Notes under the pieces: model-generated | Database searches by the model: none | Told to the model about the DNA's origin: nothing | The model's input: only the letters and a program-made list of their open reading frames with translations | NCBI GenBank assembly: GCA_002359495.1 | Contig: DENB01000046.1 | Coordinates: 24,966 to 41,631 of the forward strand | DNA length: 16,666 nt | Reading direction: 5' to 3' | Origin: Enterobacteriaceae bacterium UBA2655 | GTDB lineage: Bacteria; Pseudomonadota; Gammaproteobacteria; Enterobacterales; Enterobacteriaceae | Shown: positions 7,455 through 15,355 of the stretch, piece after piece | Layout: every line of letters begins with the position of its first letter | How positions within the stretch are numbered: position 1 is the first letter of the stretch | Program-made: the position numbers and the translations under genes

Positions 7455-8456
7455 TCAGTAGGCGATAACCACCTTGCCACGCATATGGCCGTGGAGCACG
7501 CGCTGGTGCGCCGCCGTCAGCGTCTCGACGCTCAGGCCGTGCAGCGTTTCGTTCAGCGTGCTGTGCAGTTTGCCTTCATCCAGCAGCCTCGCCACTTCCT
7601 CTAGAATTTCGCCCTGACGCGCCATATCCGGCGTGTTATACATGCTGCGGGTGTACATAAATTCCCAGTGCAGCGCGGCGCTCTTCAGCTTCAGCTGATC
7701 CATCGACAGCGGCTGCTCGTTCTCCACGATGGTGCAGATATCGCCCTGCGGCGCGATCAGCTTGCTCATGGCTTCCCAATGGCCGTCGGTGTCGTTCAGG
7801 CAGAAAATATAATCCACCTGTTTGATGCCCTGTTTCACCAGCTCGCCGATCATATCTTTGTAGTTGATGACCCGATCGGCGCCGCGATCGCGGCACCACT
7901 GCGCGGAATCTTCCTGCGAGGCGGTGGCGATGATCTCAACCTTGCTGCGCAGTTTAGCGAAGGGGATCGCCAGCGAGCCGACGCCGCCGGCGCCGCCGAC
8001 GATCAGCAGCCGCTGGCCCGCTTTCGCCTCCTGAATATGCAGACGTTCGAACAGTCCTTCCCAGGCGGTGAGCGCGGTGAGCGGAAGCGCCGCAGCGGCC
8101 GCCCAGTCGAGGCTTTTCGGCTTATGGCCGACGATGCGCGCGTCGATCAGTTGCTGCGTGCTGTTGCTGCCGGGACGGGTAATATCGCCTGCGTAATAGA
8201 CCTCATCGCCCGGCTGGAAGCCGGTGACTTTGCTGCCCGTCTCAAGCACCACGCCGCTGGCGTCCCAGCCGAGAATGCGCGGCTGCTGCAGACCGTTTTT
8301 AACGGCGCCTTTATGAACTTTGGTATCGACCGGATTGACCGACGCCGCTTTCACTTCCACCAGCAGATCGTAATCGCCCGGCTTCAGGGTTTCTTGCTGA
8401 ATCTCGATAAACTCTTCCGGTTTTTCCGGGTTGATTGCTATGGCTCGAATTGACAT
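7455..8456 (-). CDS. Zinc-free quinone-oxidoreductase-like alcohol dehydrogenase family protein
   Basis: This 333-residue medium-chain dehydrogenase/reductase resembles the family often annotated as 'zinc-type alcohol dehydrogenase-like' or quinone oxidoreductase. Such enzymes reduce quinones or enones with NADPH in the cytoplasm. The N-terminal catalytic domain (about 1-120, with VKAASVNPVDTK) precedes the nucleotide-binding fold with GGAGGVG (154-160). The structural zinc cysteine cluster is absent. The ATG at 8456 follows GAGGAG and begins the typical MSIRAIAI; the frame is open 21 codons upstream, across the promoter. It diverges from a LysR regulator, which is probably its regulator. The exact substrate is unknown. 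Confidence 0.88.
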   Translation of the reverse strand: MSIRAIAINPEKPEEFIEIQQETLKPGDYDLLVEVKAASVNPVDTKVHKGAVKNGLQQPRILGWDASGVVLETGSKVTGFQPGDEVYYAGDITRPGSNSTQQLIDARIVGHKPKSLDWAAAAALPLTALTAWEGLFERLHIQEAKAGQRLLIVGGAGGVGSLAIPFAKLRSKVEIIATASQEDSAQWCRDRGADRVINYKDMIGELVKQGIKQVDYIFCLNDTDGHWEAMSKLIAPQGDICTIVENEQPLSMDQLKLKSAALHWEFMYTRSMYNTPDMARQGEILEEVARLLDEGKLHSTLNETLHGLSVETLTAAHQRVLHGHMRGKVVIAY

Positions 8457-8481
8457 TGGGTTCTCCTCATCAGTTAACCAG

Positions 8482-8510
8482 AGTGTAGAAGTTCCGTTCG
8501 CCGATGTTAA
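8482..8510 (-). promoter_or_regulatory. Putative promoter of the oxidoreductase gene
   Basis: On the minus strand TTAACA (plus 8505-8510, 5 of 6 matches) and TACACT (8482-8487, 4 of 6) are separated by 17 bases. The start would be near 8475, about 19 bases before the ATG. The imperfect -10 is compatible with activation by the divergently encoded LysR protein. Confidence 0.5.
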
Positions 8511-8531
8511 GATGGACAATAACTCATAAAG

Positions 8532-8550
8532 TGTTCGTCTGAGGTGAACA
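8532..8550. promoter_or_regulatory. Inverted repeat over the lysR ribosome-binding site
   Basis: TGTTC (8532-8536) and GAACA (8546-8550) form a 5-base inverted repeat with a 9-base gap, containing the T-N11-A spacing common to LysR sites. It ends at the base before the regulator's ATG and covers its GAGGTG ribosome-binding site. It is a candidate autoregulatory operator, short enough to be chance. Confidence 0.35.
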
Positions 8551-9447
8551 ATGCACTACCGACACTGGCAAGACATGGCGCTGTTCGCGCTGGTGGCTGA
8601 AAACGGCAGCTTTACCGCCGCGGCGGAGCGGGTCGGGCTGCCTAAATCCAGCGTCAGCCAGCGCATCAGCCAGCTGGAGCAGCGGCTGGGCATTCGCCTG
8701 CTGAACCGCACCACGCGGCAGCTCAATCTCACCTTCGCCGGCGAGCGCTATCTGCTGCACTGTCAGGAGATGTTGCAGGCGAGCGAACGGGCGGAGCAGG
8801 CGATCGCCAGTTTGCGCGCCAATCCCAGCGGGCGGCTGCGCATCACCAGTCCCGCCGGCATCGGCGCCACGCTGCTGGCGCGCTTCAATGCGATCTTTCA
8901 GCGTGATTACCCCGAAGTGACGCTGGACGTCTCCGTTTCGGACGATATCCGCGATCTGGTGCAGGATGGTTTCGACGTGGCGCTGCGCACCGGCAAGCCG
9001 CAAGAGTCATCGCTGATCGGTCGGCGCCTCGGCTACTGCGAGCGCGTGCTGGTGGCTTCAGCAAACTATCTGGCGCAGTATGCGCCCATCACCGATCCTC
9101 AGCAGCTGGCGGAGCATCGCTGCATCGCCCACCGCGCCTGGACGGAGTGGGTGCTGAAACGCGACGACGACTACTACCGCTGGCTGCTGCCGCCCACGCA
9201 TCTGACCGACAATTTACTCTACGCGCGCGAATGCGCGCTGGGGGATGCCGGCATTACGCTGCTGCCGCGCTTTCTCACCGACGGGCAGATGCAGGATAAA
9301 CGTTTGGTTCAGGTCTTGCCGGAATGGGAAGCGGAGGGCAATGAGCTGTGGCTGGTCTACCCGAGCCGCAAATTGAATTCGCCTGCGCTGGCGCGCTTTA
9401 TCGAGTCCGCCCTACGTTCTGAAATTTTTTCTTTATATTATTGCTAA
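8551..9447 (+). CDS. LysR-family transcriptional regulator
   Basis: A 298-residue LysR-type regulator. A winged helix-turn-helix spans about residues 5-62 (FTAAAERVGLPKSSVSQRIS, then LLNRTTR). A linker helix leads to the effector-binding domain (about 90-290) with the usual GRLRITSPAG start. It belongs to the broad group near DsdC/AaeR-type annotations, but I cannot name the effector. The ATG has a GAGGTG site. It diverges from the quinone-oxidoreductase-like gene with 94 bases between them, the classic arrangement for a regulator and its target. The last codons (IFSLYYC) are abruptly AT-rich compared with the rest of the gene, so its natural C-terminus may have been altered. Confidence 0.9.
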   Translation: MHYRHWQDMALFALVAENGSFTAAAERVGLPKSSVSQRISQLEQRLGIRLLNRTTRQLNLTFAGERYLLHCQEMLQASERAEQAIASLRANPSGRLRITSPAGIGATLLARFNAIFQRDYPEVTLDVSVSDDIRDLVQDGFDVALRTGKPQESSLIGRRLGYCERVLVASANYLAQYAPITDPQQLAEHRCIAHRAWTEWVLKRDDDYYRWLLPPTHLTDNLLYARECALGDAGITLLPRFLTDGQMQDKRLVQVLPEWEAEGNELWLVYPSRKLNSPALARFIESALRSEIFSLYYC

Positions 9448-9498
9448 GAGGGCGTATATGTTTTAACCGCTTCGTCGGGATGAATAAAAGGAGATGCT

Positions 9499-10200
9499 AT
9501 GGATAGCCAAAGGATGGCGCAGGTAGACTGGTCTTCTGTTGAAAAAATTATTTATATCAACCTGAAAAAACGTCCCGACCGGGATGCGCATATACGGCAG
9601 GAATTAATAAAATTAAATGTGCCTCAGGAAAAAATTATTCGCTTTGAAGCGATAGAACGTAATCCTGGCTATATCGGCTGCTCTCACTCTCATCTGGCGG
9701 TATTAAAGCTGGCGCAAAATATGGCCTGGAAAACGGTTTTGGTGCTGGAAGACGATATGGCTTTTCTGCATGATGAAGAAAACATTGGCCGGGTTAACCA
9801 CTTTTTTCATCAGCTTACGTTGCTCCCCTGGGATGTCGCCTTACTGTCGGCAAATTACTTTGACGTCGCGCCGTTGAAAGTCGATAAAAGCTTTTTATTT
9901 GAATATGAATGCATTCCGGTTAAGCCGATGTCTGCTTACTGCGCCTGCGCTTACCTGGTGCAGGAACACTATTACCCAACGCTGATTGAAAGCTTTTCTT
10001 CGGGCGTAAAATTAATAGAGGAAACGCGGGATGAGCGTCATGCGGTGGATGCTTACTGGTTGAATATTATGCCCAGAGATAATTGGATTGGAATATATCC
10101 GAACTTTGGCTACCAGATGGCGAATAAAAGCGATATCCGAAACTGCGACGTAAATTATGAAAAACTTTTTTTCAAGTCGCTTTCCAGCATCGTGCAATAG
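9499..10200 (+). CDS. Glycosyltransferase family 25 protein
   Basis: The 233 residues fit the family 25 glycosyltransferases, best known in bacteria for adding sugars, often galactose, to lipooligosaccharide or lipopolysaccharide cores. Seen are the N-terminal IIYINLKKRPDR (17-28), the GCSHSHL segment (60-66), the metal-binding LEDD (83-86) and a late VDAYW (183-187). There is no signal peptide or membrane helix, so it would work on the cytoplasmic face. The ATG has an AAGGAG site. Base composition is unusual: about 41% GC in a hand count of 9541-9780, against about 64% in part of serB. With no glycan genes around it, this suggests horizontal acquisition. The acceptor and donor sugars are unknown. 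Confidence 0.87.
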   Translation: MDSQRMAQVDWSSVEKIIYINLKKRPDRDAHIRQELIKLNVPQEKIIRFEAIERNPGYIGCSHSHLAVLKLAQNMAWKTVLVLEDDMAFLHDEENIGRVNHFFHQLTLLPWDVALLSANYFDVAPLKVDKSFLFEYECIPVKPMSAYCACAYLVQEHYYPTLIESFSSGVKLIEETRDERHAVDAYWLNIMPRDNWIGIYPNFGYQMANKSDIRNCDVNYEKLFFKSLSSIVQ

Positions 10201-10208
10201 AAACAGAC

Positions 10209-10240
10209 AAAAAAAAGCCAGCCCGGTTTGGGCTGGCTTT
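10209..10240 (-). terminator. Strong intrinsic terminator of ettA, shared with the glycosyltransferase
   Basis: An 11-base perfect stem, AAAGCCAGCCC (10214-10224) and GGGCTGGCTTT (10230-10240), has loop GGTTT. On the minus strand it runs into eight consecutive U (plus-strand A at 10209-10216), a textbook rho-independent terminator 12 bases past the ettA stop. On the plus strand it also ends with TTTCTCT, so it can serve the glycosyltransferase gene more weakly. Confidence 0.93.
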
Positions 10241-10251
10241 CTCTGTAAAAA

Positions 10252-11919
10252 TTACTTCACCATACGTTTGTACTTAATACGCTTCGGCTCGAGCGCGTCG
10301 GCGCCGAGGGTGCGTTTTTTGTACTCTTCGTACTCGGTAAAGTTGCCTTCGAAGAACGCGATCTTGCCCTCATCCTGATAGTCGAAGATATGGGTGGCGA
10401 TGCGGTCAAGGAACCAGCGGTCATGCGAGATCACCATCGCGCAGCCCGGGAACTCCAGCAGGGCGTTTTCCAGCGCGCGCAGGGTTTCCACGTCCAGGTC
10501 GTTGGTCGGTTCATCGAGCAGCAGCAGGTTGCCGCCAACCTGCAGCAGCTTGGCCAGATGCAGACGGCCGCGTTCGCCGCCGGAAAGTTCGCCCACGCGT
10601 TTGCCCTGGTCGGTGCCTTTGAAGTTAAAGCGGCCCACATACGCGCGGCTCGGCATCTCGAAGCTGCCGATGCGCATAATATCCAGGCCGCCTGAGACCT
10701 CTTCCCAGACGGTTTTCGAGCCGTCCATCGCATCGCGGAACTGATCCACGGAGGCCAGCTTCACGGTGTCGCCCAGCTCGATGGTGCCGGCGTCCGGCTG
10801 CTCCTGACCGGTCATCATGCGGAACAGCGTCGATTTACCGGCGCCGTTCGGACCGATAATGCCGACGATGGCGCCTTTCGGCACCGAGAACGACAGGTTG
10901 TCGATCAGCACGCGGTCGCCATAGGATTTGGTCAGGTTGTTCACCTCAACCACTTTGTCGCCCAGGCGCGGACCCGGCGGAATAAAGAGTTCGCTGGTCT
11001 CGTTGCGCTTCTGGTATTCAGTGCTGTTCAGCTCTTCAAAACGCGCCAGACGCGCCTTGCCTTTCGACTGACGGCCTTTAGCGCCCTGACGCACCCACTC
11101 CAGCTCTTTCTCGATCGACTTGCGACGCGCGGCTTCTGCCGAAGCTTCCTGCGCCAGACGCTGATCCTTCTGCTCCAGCCAGGAGGAGTAGTTGCCTTCC
11201 CACGGAATCCCCTCGCCGCGGTCAAGCTCCAAAATCCAGCCGGCGACGTTATCAAGGAAGTAACGGTCGTGGGTAATCGCCACGACGGTACCTTCGAAGT
11301 CGTGCAGGAAGCGTTCCAGCCAGGCGACGGATTCGGCGTCCAGGTGGTTGGTCGGTTCGTCGAGCAGCAGCATGTCCGGCTTTTCCAGCAGCAGACGGCA
11401 CAGCGCGACGCGGCGGCGTTCGCCGCCGGAAAGGTTGCCGATTTTCGCTTCCCAGTCCGGCAGGCGCAGCGCATCGGCGGCGCGCTCCAGCTGGGTGTTA
11501 AGATTATGGCCGTCGTGCGCCTGGATAATCTCTTCCAGACGACCCTGTTCCGCCGCGAGCTTGTCGAAGTCGGCGTCCGGCTCGGCGTAGAGCGCGTAAA
11601 CCTCGTCCAGACGCTTCAGCGCGCCGACCACTTCGGAGAGCGCTTCCTCGACGGATTCGCGCACGCTGTGCTCGGTGTTGAGCTGCGGCTCCTGCGGCAG
11701 GTAGCCGACCTTGATGCCCGGCTGCGGGCGCGCTTCCCCTTCGATATCTTTATCGATGCCCGCCATGATGCGCAGCAGGGTGGATTTACCGGCGCCGTTC
11801 AGGCCGAGAACGCCGATTTTCGCGCCCGGGAAAAAGCTAAGGGAGATGTTCTTCAGAATATGACGCTTCGGCGGAACCACTTTGCCGACGCGATGCATGC
11901 TATAGACGAATTGAGCCAC
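10252..11919 (-). CDS. ettA: Energy-dependent translational throttle protein EttA (ABC-F)
   Basis: EttA is a ribosome-bound ABC-F ATPase that binds the E site and restrains early elongation when ADP is high. It has no membrane domain. The 555 residues equal E. coli EttA. Domain 1 has Walker A GLNGAGKST (39-47), LSGGE (163-167) and DEPTNHLD with catalytic E188. The P-site tRNA interaction motif lies between the two ATPases, about 242-322. Domain 2 has GPNGAGKST (356-364), LSGGE (445-449) and DEPTNDLD with E470. The start is GTG at 11919, fixed by the conserved MAQFVYSMHRVGK; a GAGG lies about 11 bases upstream. In E. coli it directly follows nadR in convergent orientation; here three extra genes lie between. 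Confidence 0.97.
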   Translation of the reverse strand: MAQFVYSMHRVGKVVPPKRHILKNISLSFFPGAKIGVLGLNGAGKSTLLRIMAGIDKDIEGEARPQPGIKVGYLPQEPQLNTEHSVRESVEEALSEVVGALKRLDEVYALYAEPDADFDKLAAEQGRLEEIIQAHDGHNLNTQLERAADALRLPDWEAKIGNLSGGERRRVALCRLLLEKPDMLLLDEPTNHLDAESVAWLERFLHDFEGTVVAITHDRYFLDNVAGWILELDRGEGIPWEGNYSSWLEQKDQRLAQEASAEAARRKSIEKELEWVRQGAKGRQSKGKARLARFEELNSTEYQKRNETSELFIPPGPRLGDKVVEVNNLTKSYGDRVLIDNLSFSVPKGAIVGIIGPNGAGKSTLFRMMTGQEQPDAGTIELGDTVKLASVDQFRDAMDGSKTVWEEVSGGLDIMRIGSFEMPSRAYVGRFNFKGTDQGKRVGELSGGERGRLHLAKLLQVGGNLLLLDEPTNDLDVETLRALENALLEFPGCAMVISHDRWFLDRIATHIFDYQDEGKIAFFEGNFTEYEEYKKRTLGADALEPKRIKYKRMVK

Positions 11920-12046
11920 GTTGTAATGAGCCTCTTGGAGTCTGTATTGTCGTTGGTCAGATGGGCAAGTTTAGCCTTTTTCACTGCTCAATCACAGCTA
12001 CCGGCAGGGGTTAATTCCGAAGCGCGGCCGTCGGCGGCATAACTGT

Positions 12047-12076
12047 TTGATTTATGCGCAATGTCGGGACTATGCT
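12047..12076 (+). promoter_or_regulatory. Putative promoter of the hydroxyacid dehydrogenase gene
   Basis: TTGATT (12047-12052) and TATGCT (12071-12076), each 4 of 6 to consensus, are 18 bases apart. The start would be near 12083, leaving a leader of about 23 bases with the AGGAGG site. The rest of the 186-base ettA/dehydrogenase gap holds no clear second promoter that I could fix. Confidence 0.4.
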
Positions 12077-12105
12077 GCGATTTTGTGAAAAAAGGAGGGA
12101 GATCG

Positions 12106-13053
12106 ATGAGAGTACTGATCGCAGCGGACGAAAACGCCTGGGGCGGCATGATCCAGTCATTCCGCAAAACCCTGCCGGAGGTGGAGTTCGTCGCATCGGC
12201 CGGTCATGCGGCGGAGAGCCTGGCGGGATTCGACGCCCTTACCCCCGGCATGTGCAACGTCGACGCCCGGCTGCTGGCGACGGCGGATCGCCTGAAGCTG
12301 ATCCAGCAGGCGGGCGCCGGCCTGGAAAGCGTCGATATCGCCGCCGCAAAAGCGCAAAACATTATGGTCGCCAACGTCCCTTCCGGCCGCTCCGGCAACG
12401 CCGATTCGGTGGCGGAGCTGGGGATCTGGATGATGATCGGACTGGCGCGCCGCCATCAGGAGATCGCCGACTGCCTCGCCGGGCAGCGCCTCGGTCAGCC
12501 GGTGGGCATGGGGCTGATGGGCAAAACCGTCGGGCTGGTGGGGCTGGGCGGCATTGGCAAGGCGCTGGCGAAACGGCTGGCGCCCTTCGGCATGCGCATC
12601 ATCGGCGTAAAGCGCGAGGCGGATGAAAATTTCGCCCGCGCGCACGGCCTGGCGTGGGCGGGCGATATGGCGCAGCTGCCGAGGCTGCTGGCGGAATCGG
12701 ACTTCGTGGCGCTCAGCCTGCCGGATAATCCGCAGACCCATCACATCATTGATCGCCAGGCGTTGAGCCAGATGAAGCCCGGCGGCTTTTTAATTAATCT
12801 CGGGCGCGGCGGCCTGATCGAAAAAAACGCGTTTCTGGCGGCGCTGGAGGCGAAAACCCTGGCGGGTGCCGGGCTGGATGTCTTTTGGCAGGAGCCGCCG
12901 GACCCGCAGGACCCGATTTTCCGCTATAACCTGATCGCCACGCCGCATATCGGCGGCGTGACCGACATTTCGCTGGCGGGCAACGTGGCGGGCGTATGCG
13001 ATAACCTGCGCCGTCTGCGCGACGGCGAGACGATTGAAAACCGCTGGGCGTAG
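12106..13053 (+). CDS. D-2-hydroxyacid dehydrogenase, substrate unknown
   Basis: A 315-residue member of the D-isomer-specific 2-hydroxyacid dehydrogenases, which interconvert 2-oxo acids and D-2-hydroxy acids with NAD(P)H. The nucleotide-binding motif GLGGIG is at 146-151. The catalytic triad is complete: R234 in NLGRGG, E263 in WQEPP and H281 in TPHIGG. It is not SerA, PdxB or GhrA by sequence features, and lacks the ACT domain of SerA. The ATG at 12106 was chosen because it follows AGGAGG by 7 bases; the frame is open 15 codons further but that extension crosses the promoter. It stops one base before the convergent deoR stop. Confidence 0.88.
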   Translation: MRVLIAADENAWGGMIQSFRKTLPEVEFVASAGHAAESLAGFDALTPGMCNVDARLLATADRLKLIQQAGAGLESVDIAAAKAQNIMVANVPSGRSGNADSVAELGIWMMIGLARRHQEIADCLAGQRLGQPVGMGLMGKTVGLVGLGGIGKALAKRLAPFGMRIIGVKREADENFARAHGLAWAGDMAQLPRLLAESDFVALSLPDNPQTHHIIDRQALSQMKPGGFLINLGRGGLIEKNAFLAALEAKTLAGAGLDVFWQEPPDPQDPIFRYNLIATPHIGGVTDISLAGNVAGVCDNLRRLRDGETIENRWA

Positions 13054-13054
13054 C

Positions 13055-13819
13055 TCAGCCGCAGCGCAGCGTCACGCCGGCGGCGCGCAGAGCGTCATGC
13101 AGCGCGGGCGGCGGGGCGCTGTCGCTGACCAGGGTGTCGAACAGGGAAAAATCGCCGATGCGCGCCGGCAAGACTTTGCCGAACTTGCTGCTGTCGGCCA
13201 GCAGGATCCTGCGCTGCGCGCGCTGCATCGCCAGATGCTTAATCGGCAGCTCGTTGAGGTTGTAGCAGGTGGCACCCTGACGGGCGTCAACGCCTGCGGC
13301 GGAGATAAACACCTTGTTGGGGCAGAGCGCGTCCAGTACGGAATAGCGCTCCAGCGGGGTAAACACCGCGTTGTCGGCATGAAATTCGCCGCCGCTAAGG
13401 ATTACGCGGCAGCGGCGCTTCTCCTTTAGCGCCAGAAAGGTATTGATGGCGCTGCAAATGGCGGTAAACGGCAGATCCTCGTCGATAGCGTCGATGACGA
13501 AGGGCAGGGTGGTGCCGCAGTCAAAAAACACCGTATCCTCAGGCTCGATCAGCGACAGCGCATGACGCGCCAGCCGCTGCTTTTTGCTGACGTTCAGGTT
13601 CTGCTGATCGCTGACGAAGTAATGGCCGACATGCTGCTTCGGATCGCGCACGATATAACCGCCCAACAGCACCACTGCGCTGGCCGGCTCGCTGAGATCG
13701 CGTCGGATGGTCATCTCCGAGACGCCCAACAGCTGCGCCGCCTCTTTAAGATGCAGTTTATCCACGCGCTTCAGCGCCTGGGCCAGTTTCGTAATGCGTT
13801 CTTCGCGGCGGTTTTCCAT
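13055..13819 (-). CDS. deoR: Deoxyribonucleoside regulator DeoR
   Basis: DeoR represses the deoxyribonucleoside catabolic genes (deo operon, nupG, tsx) and is released by deoxyribose-5-phosphate. The 254 residues (252 in E. coli) align with E. coli DeoR from the first residue (MENRREERI). They include the winged helix-turn-helix LKEAAQLLGVSEMTIRRDL (24-42) and VVLLGGYIV. The C-terminal effector domain has FDCGTT (99-104) and the DSSKFGK motif (209-215). A DeoR-family paralogue with another ligand is possible, but the N-terminal match is close. It starts 45 bases after the urtE stop in the same direction, with no terminator seen between, so transport-operon read-through is possible. The ribosome site is weak. 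Confidence 0.85.
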   Translation of the reverse strand: MENRREERITKLAQALKRVDKLHLKEAAQLLGVSEMTIRRDLSEPASAVVLLGGYIVRDPKQHVGHYFVSDQQNLNVSKKQRLARHALSLIEPEDTVFFDCGTTLPFVIDAIDEDLPFTAICSAINTFLALKEKRRCRVILSGGEFHADNAVFTPLERYSVLDALCPNKVFISAAGVDARQGATCYNLNELPIKHLAMQRAQRRILLADSSKFGKVLPARIGDFSLFDTLVSDSAPPPALHDALRAAGVTLRCG

Positions 13820-13864
13820 AGGGACCGTTTTGTCAATCAGGGGTGGCCCATGTTAACTCAGAAA

Positions 13865-14563
13865 TCAGATCGCCACTAAACCGCGTACGCCGTCCGCCTC
13901 CATCGTCTCGCCGCGCCCGCGCTGCACGATTTCGCCGCGCGCCATCACCAGATAGCTGTCGGCCAGCTCGGCGGCGAAGTCATAAAATTGCTCCACCAGC
14001 AGGATCGCCATATCGCCGCGCTGCGCCAGCTGGCGGATCACCGCGCCGATCTCTTTGATCACCGAGGGCTGAATCCCTTCGGTCGGCTCATCCAGGATCA
14101 ACAGCTGCGGCCCGCAGGCCAGCGCGCGGCCGATGGCGAGCTGCTGCTGCTGGCCGCCGGAGAGGTCGCCGCCGCGCCGCGCTTTCATCTCGCGCAGCAC
14201 CGGAAACAGCTGATAGATCTCTTCCGGCACCGCTCTGGCCCGCGCGCCGGAAAAACGCGCCAGCCCCATCAGCAGGTTCTCTCCCACCGTCAGGCGCGGA
14301 AAAATTTCTCTGCCCTGCGGAACGTAAGCGATGCCCGCCTGCACGCGCTGGTGCGGCTTACGGCTGTTGATCGGCTTATCCTGCCAGCGGATCTCGCCCG
14401 ATTTGGCCGGGATCAGCCCCATCAGGCACTTCAGCAGCGTGGTTTTGCCGACGCCGTTGCGTCCCAGCAGGCAGGTGACTTCGCCGGTTTTGGCCTCAAA
14501 CGACAGGCCGCGCAGAATATGGCTGCCGCCATAATATTGATTCAATTCCGATACCTGTAACAT
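13865..14563 (-). CDS. urtE: Urea ABC transporter ATP-binding subunit UrtE
   Basis: UrtE is the second ATPase of the UrtABCDE high-affinity urea importer, at the inner face of the cytoplasmic membrane. The 232 residues show Walker A GRNGVGKTT (34-42), the signature LSGGQ (134-138) followed by QQQLAIGRAL, and Walker B with DEPTEGIQPS (158-167). The QVSELNQYYGGSHIL start and the EGIQPS tail distinguish UrtE from the related LivF. The ATG abuts the urtD stop (TGA then ATG), so translation is likely coupled. Confidence 0.93.
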   Translation of the reverse strand: MLQVSELNQYYGGSHILRGLSFEAKTGEVTCLLGRNGVGKTTLLKCLMGLIPAKSGEIRWQDKPINSRKPHQRVQAGIAYVPQGREIFPRLTVGENLLMGLARFSGARARAVPEEIYQLFPVLREMKARRGGDLSGGQQQQLAIGRALACGPQLLILDEPTEGIQPSVIKEIGAVIRQLAQRGDMAILLVEQFYDFAAELADSYLVMARGEIVQRGRGETMEADGVRGLVAI

Positions 14564-15355
14564 TCAGCGCCCCAGATAAACGTCGATAACCTGTTCGTCG
14601 GCCTGTACTTCGCGCAACGAACCCTCCGCCAGCACCTGTCCCTGGTGCAGCACCGTAACGCGATCGGCGATGGTTTCCACGAAGCCCATATCGTGCTCCA
14701 CCACCATCAGCGAATGTTTGCCGGCGAGGCTGCGGAACAGCTCGGCGGTATAGTCGGTTTCTGCGTCGGTCATGCCCGCCGCCGGTTCATCGAGCAGCAG
14801 CAGATTCGGCTCTTGCACCAGCAGCATGCCGATCTCCAGAAACTGTTTCTGGCCGTGAGAAAGCAGGCCCGCCTTGCGCTGGCGTTCGCCGCCGAGGCGC
14901 AGCAGCTTCAGCGTCTCGTCGATGCGATCCTGCTGATCGCCGTTCAGCCGGGCGCGCAGGCTGGCCCAGACCGACTTATCCGCTTTCAGCGCGATCTCCA
15001 GGTTTTCGGCTACCGTCAGCGCCTCGAACACCGTAGGCTTTTGAAACTTGCGGCCGATGCCGGCGCGCGCGATCGCTACCGGCGACAGCGTGGTGAGATC
15101 GGTATCCTGGTCATACAGCACCCGGCCATTGTCCGGGCGCGTCTTGCCGGTGATCACATCCATCAGCGTGGTTTTCCCGGCGCCGTTAGGACCGATAACG
15201 CAGCGCAGTTCGCCTGCGCCGATCTGCAACGACAGATCGGTCAGGGCGCGAAAGCCGTCGAACGAGACGTTAATCTTTTCCAGCATCAGCACCGGATCGC
15301 GCTGGTCACGGTAGCGATCCGCCGGCTGCGGCTGGGTATAGGGCGCTTCACTCAT
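14564..15355 (-). CDS. urtD: Urea ABC transporter ATP-binding subunit UrtD
   Basis: UrtD is the first ATPase of the urea importer. The 263 residues have Walker A GPNGAGKTT (55-63), the UrtD-type signature LSHGQKQ (165-171) and Walker B with DEPAAGMTDAE (189-199). An N-terminal extension of about 22 polar residues precedes the ATPase core. The start ATG has a GGAGG site inside the end of urtC, with which it overlaps by 8 bases. The H in LSHGQ is normal for this family rather than a defect. Confidence 0.94.
   Translation of the reverse strand: MSEAPYTQPQPADRYRDQRDPVLMLEKINVSFDGFRALTDLSLQIGAGELRCVIGPNGAGKTTLMDVITGKTRPDNGRVLYDQDTDLTTLSPVAIARAGIGRKFQKPTVFEALTVAENLEIALKADKSVWASLRARLNGDQQDRIDETLKLLRLGGERQRKAGLLSHGQKQFLEIGMLLVQEPNLLLLDEPAAGMTDAETDYTAELFRSLAGKHSLMVVEHDMGFVETIADRVTVLHQGQVLAEGSLREVQADEQVIDVYLGR

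Noticed and set aside
11269..12042. A 257-codon plus-strand frame over the 5' half of ettA
   Set aside because: Shadow of ettA; composition and lack of motifs argue against a real protein.
14861..14875. UrtD signature LSHGQ rather than the consensus LSGGQ, as a possible broken ATPase
   Set aside because: This variant is normal in UrtD proteins, and Walker A and B are intact.
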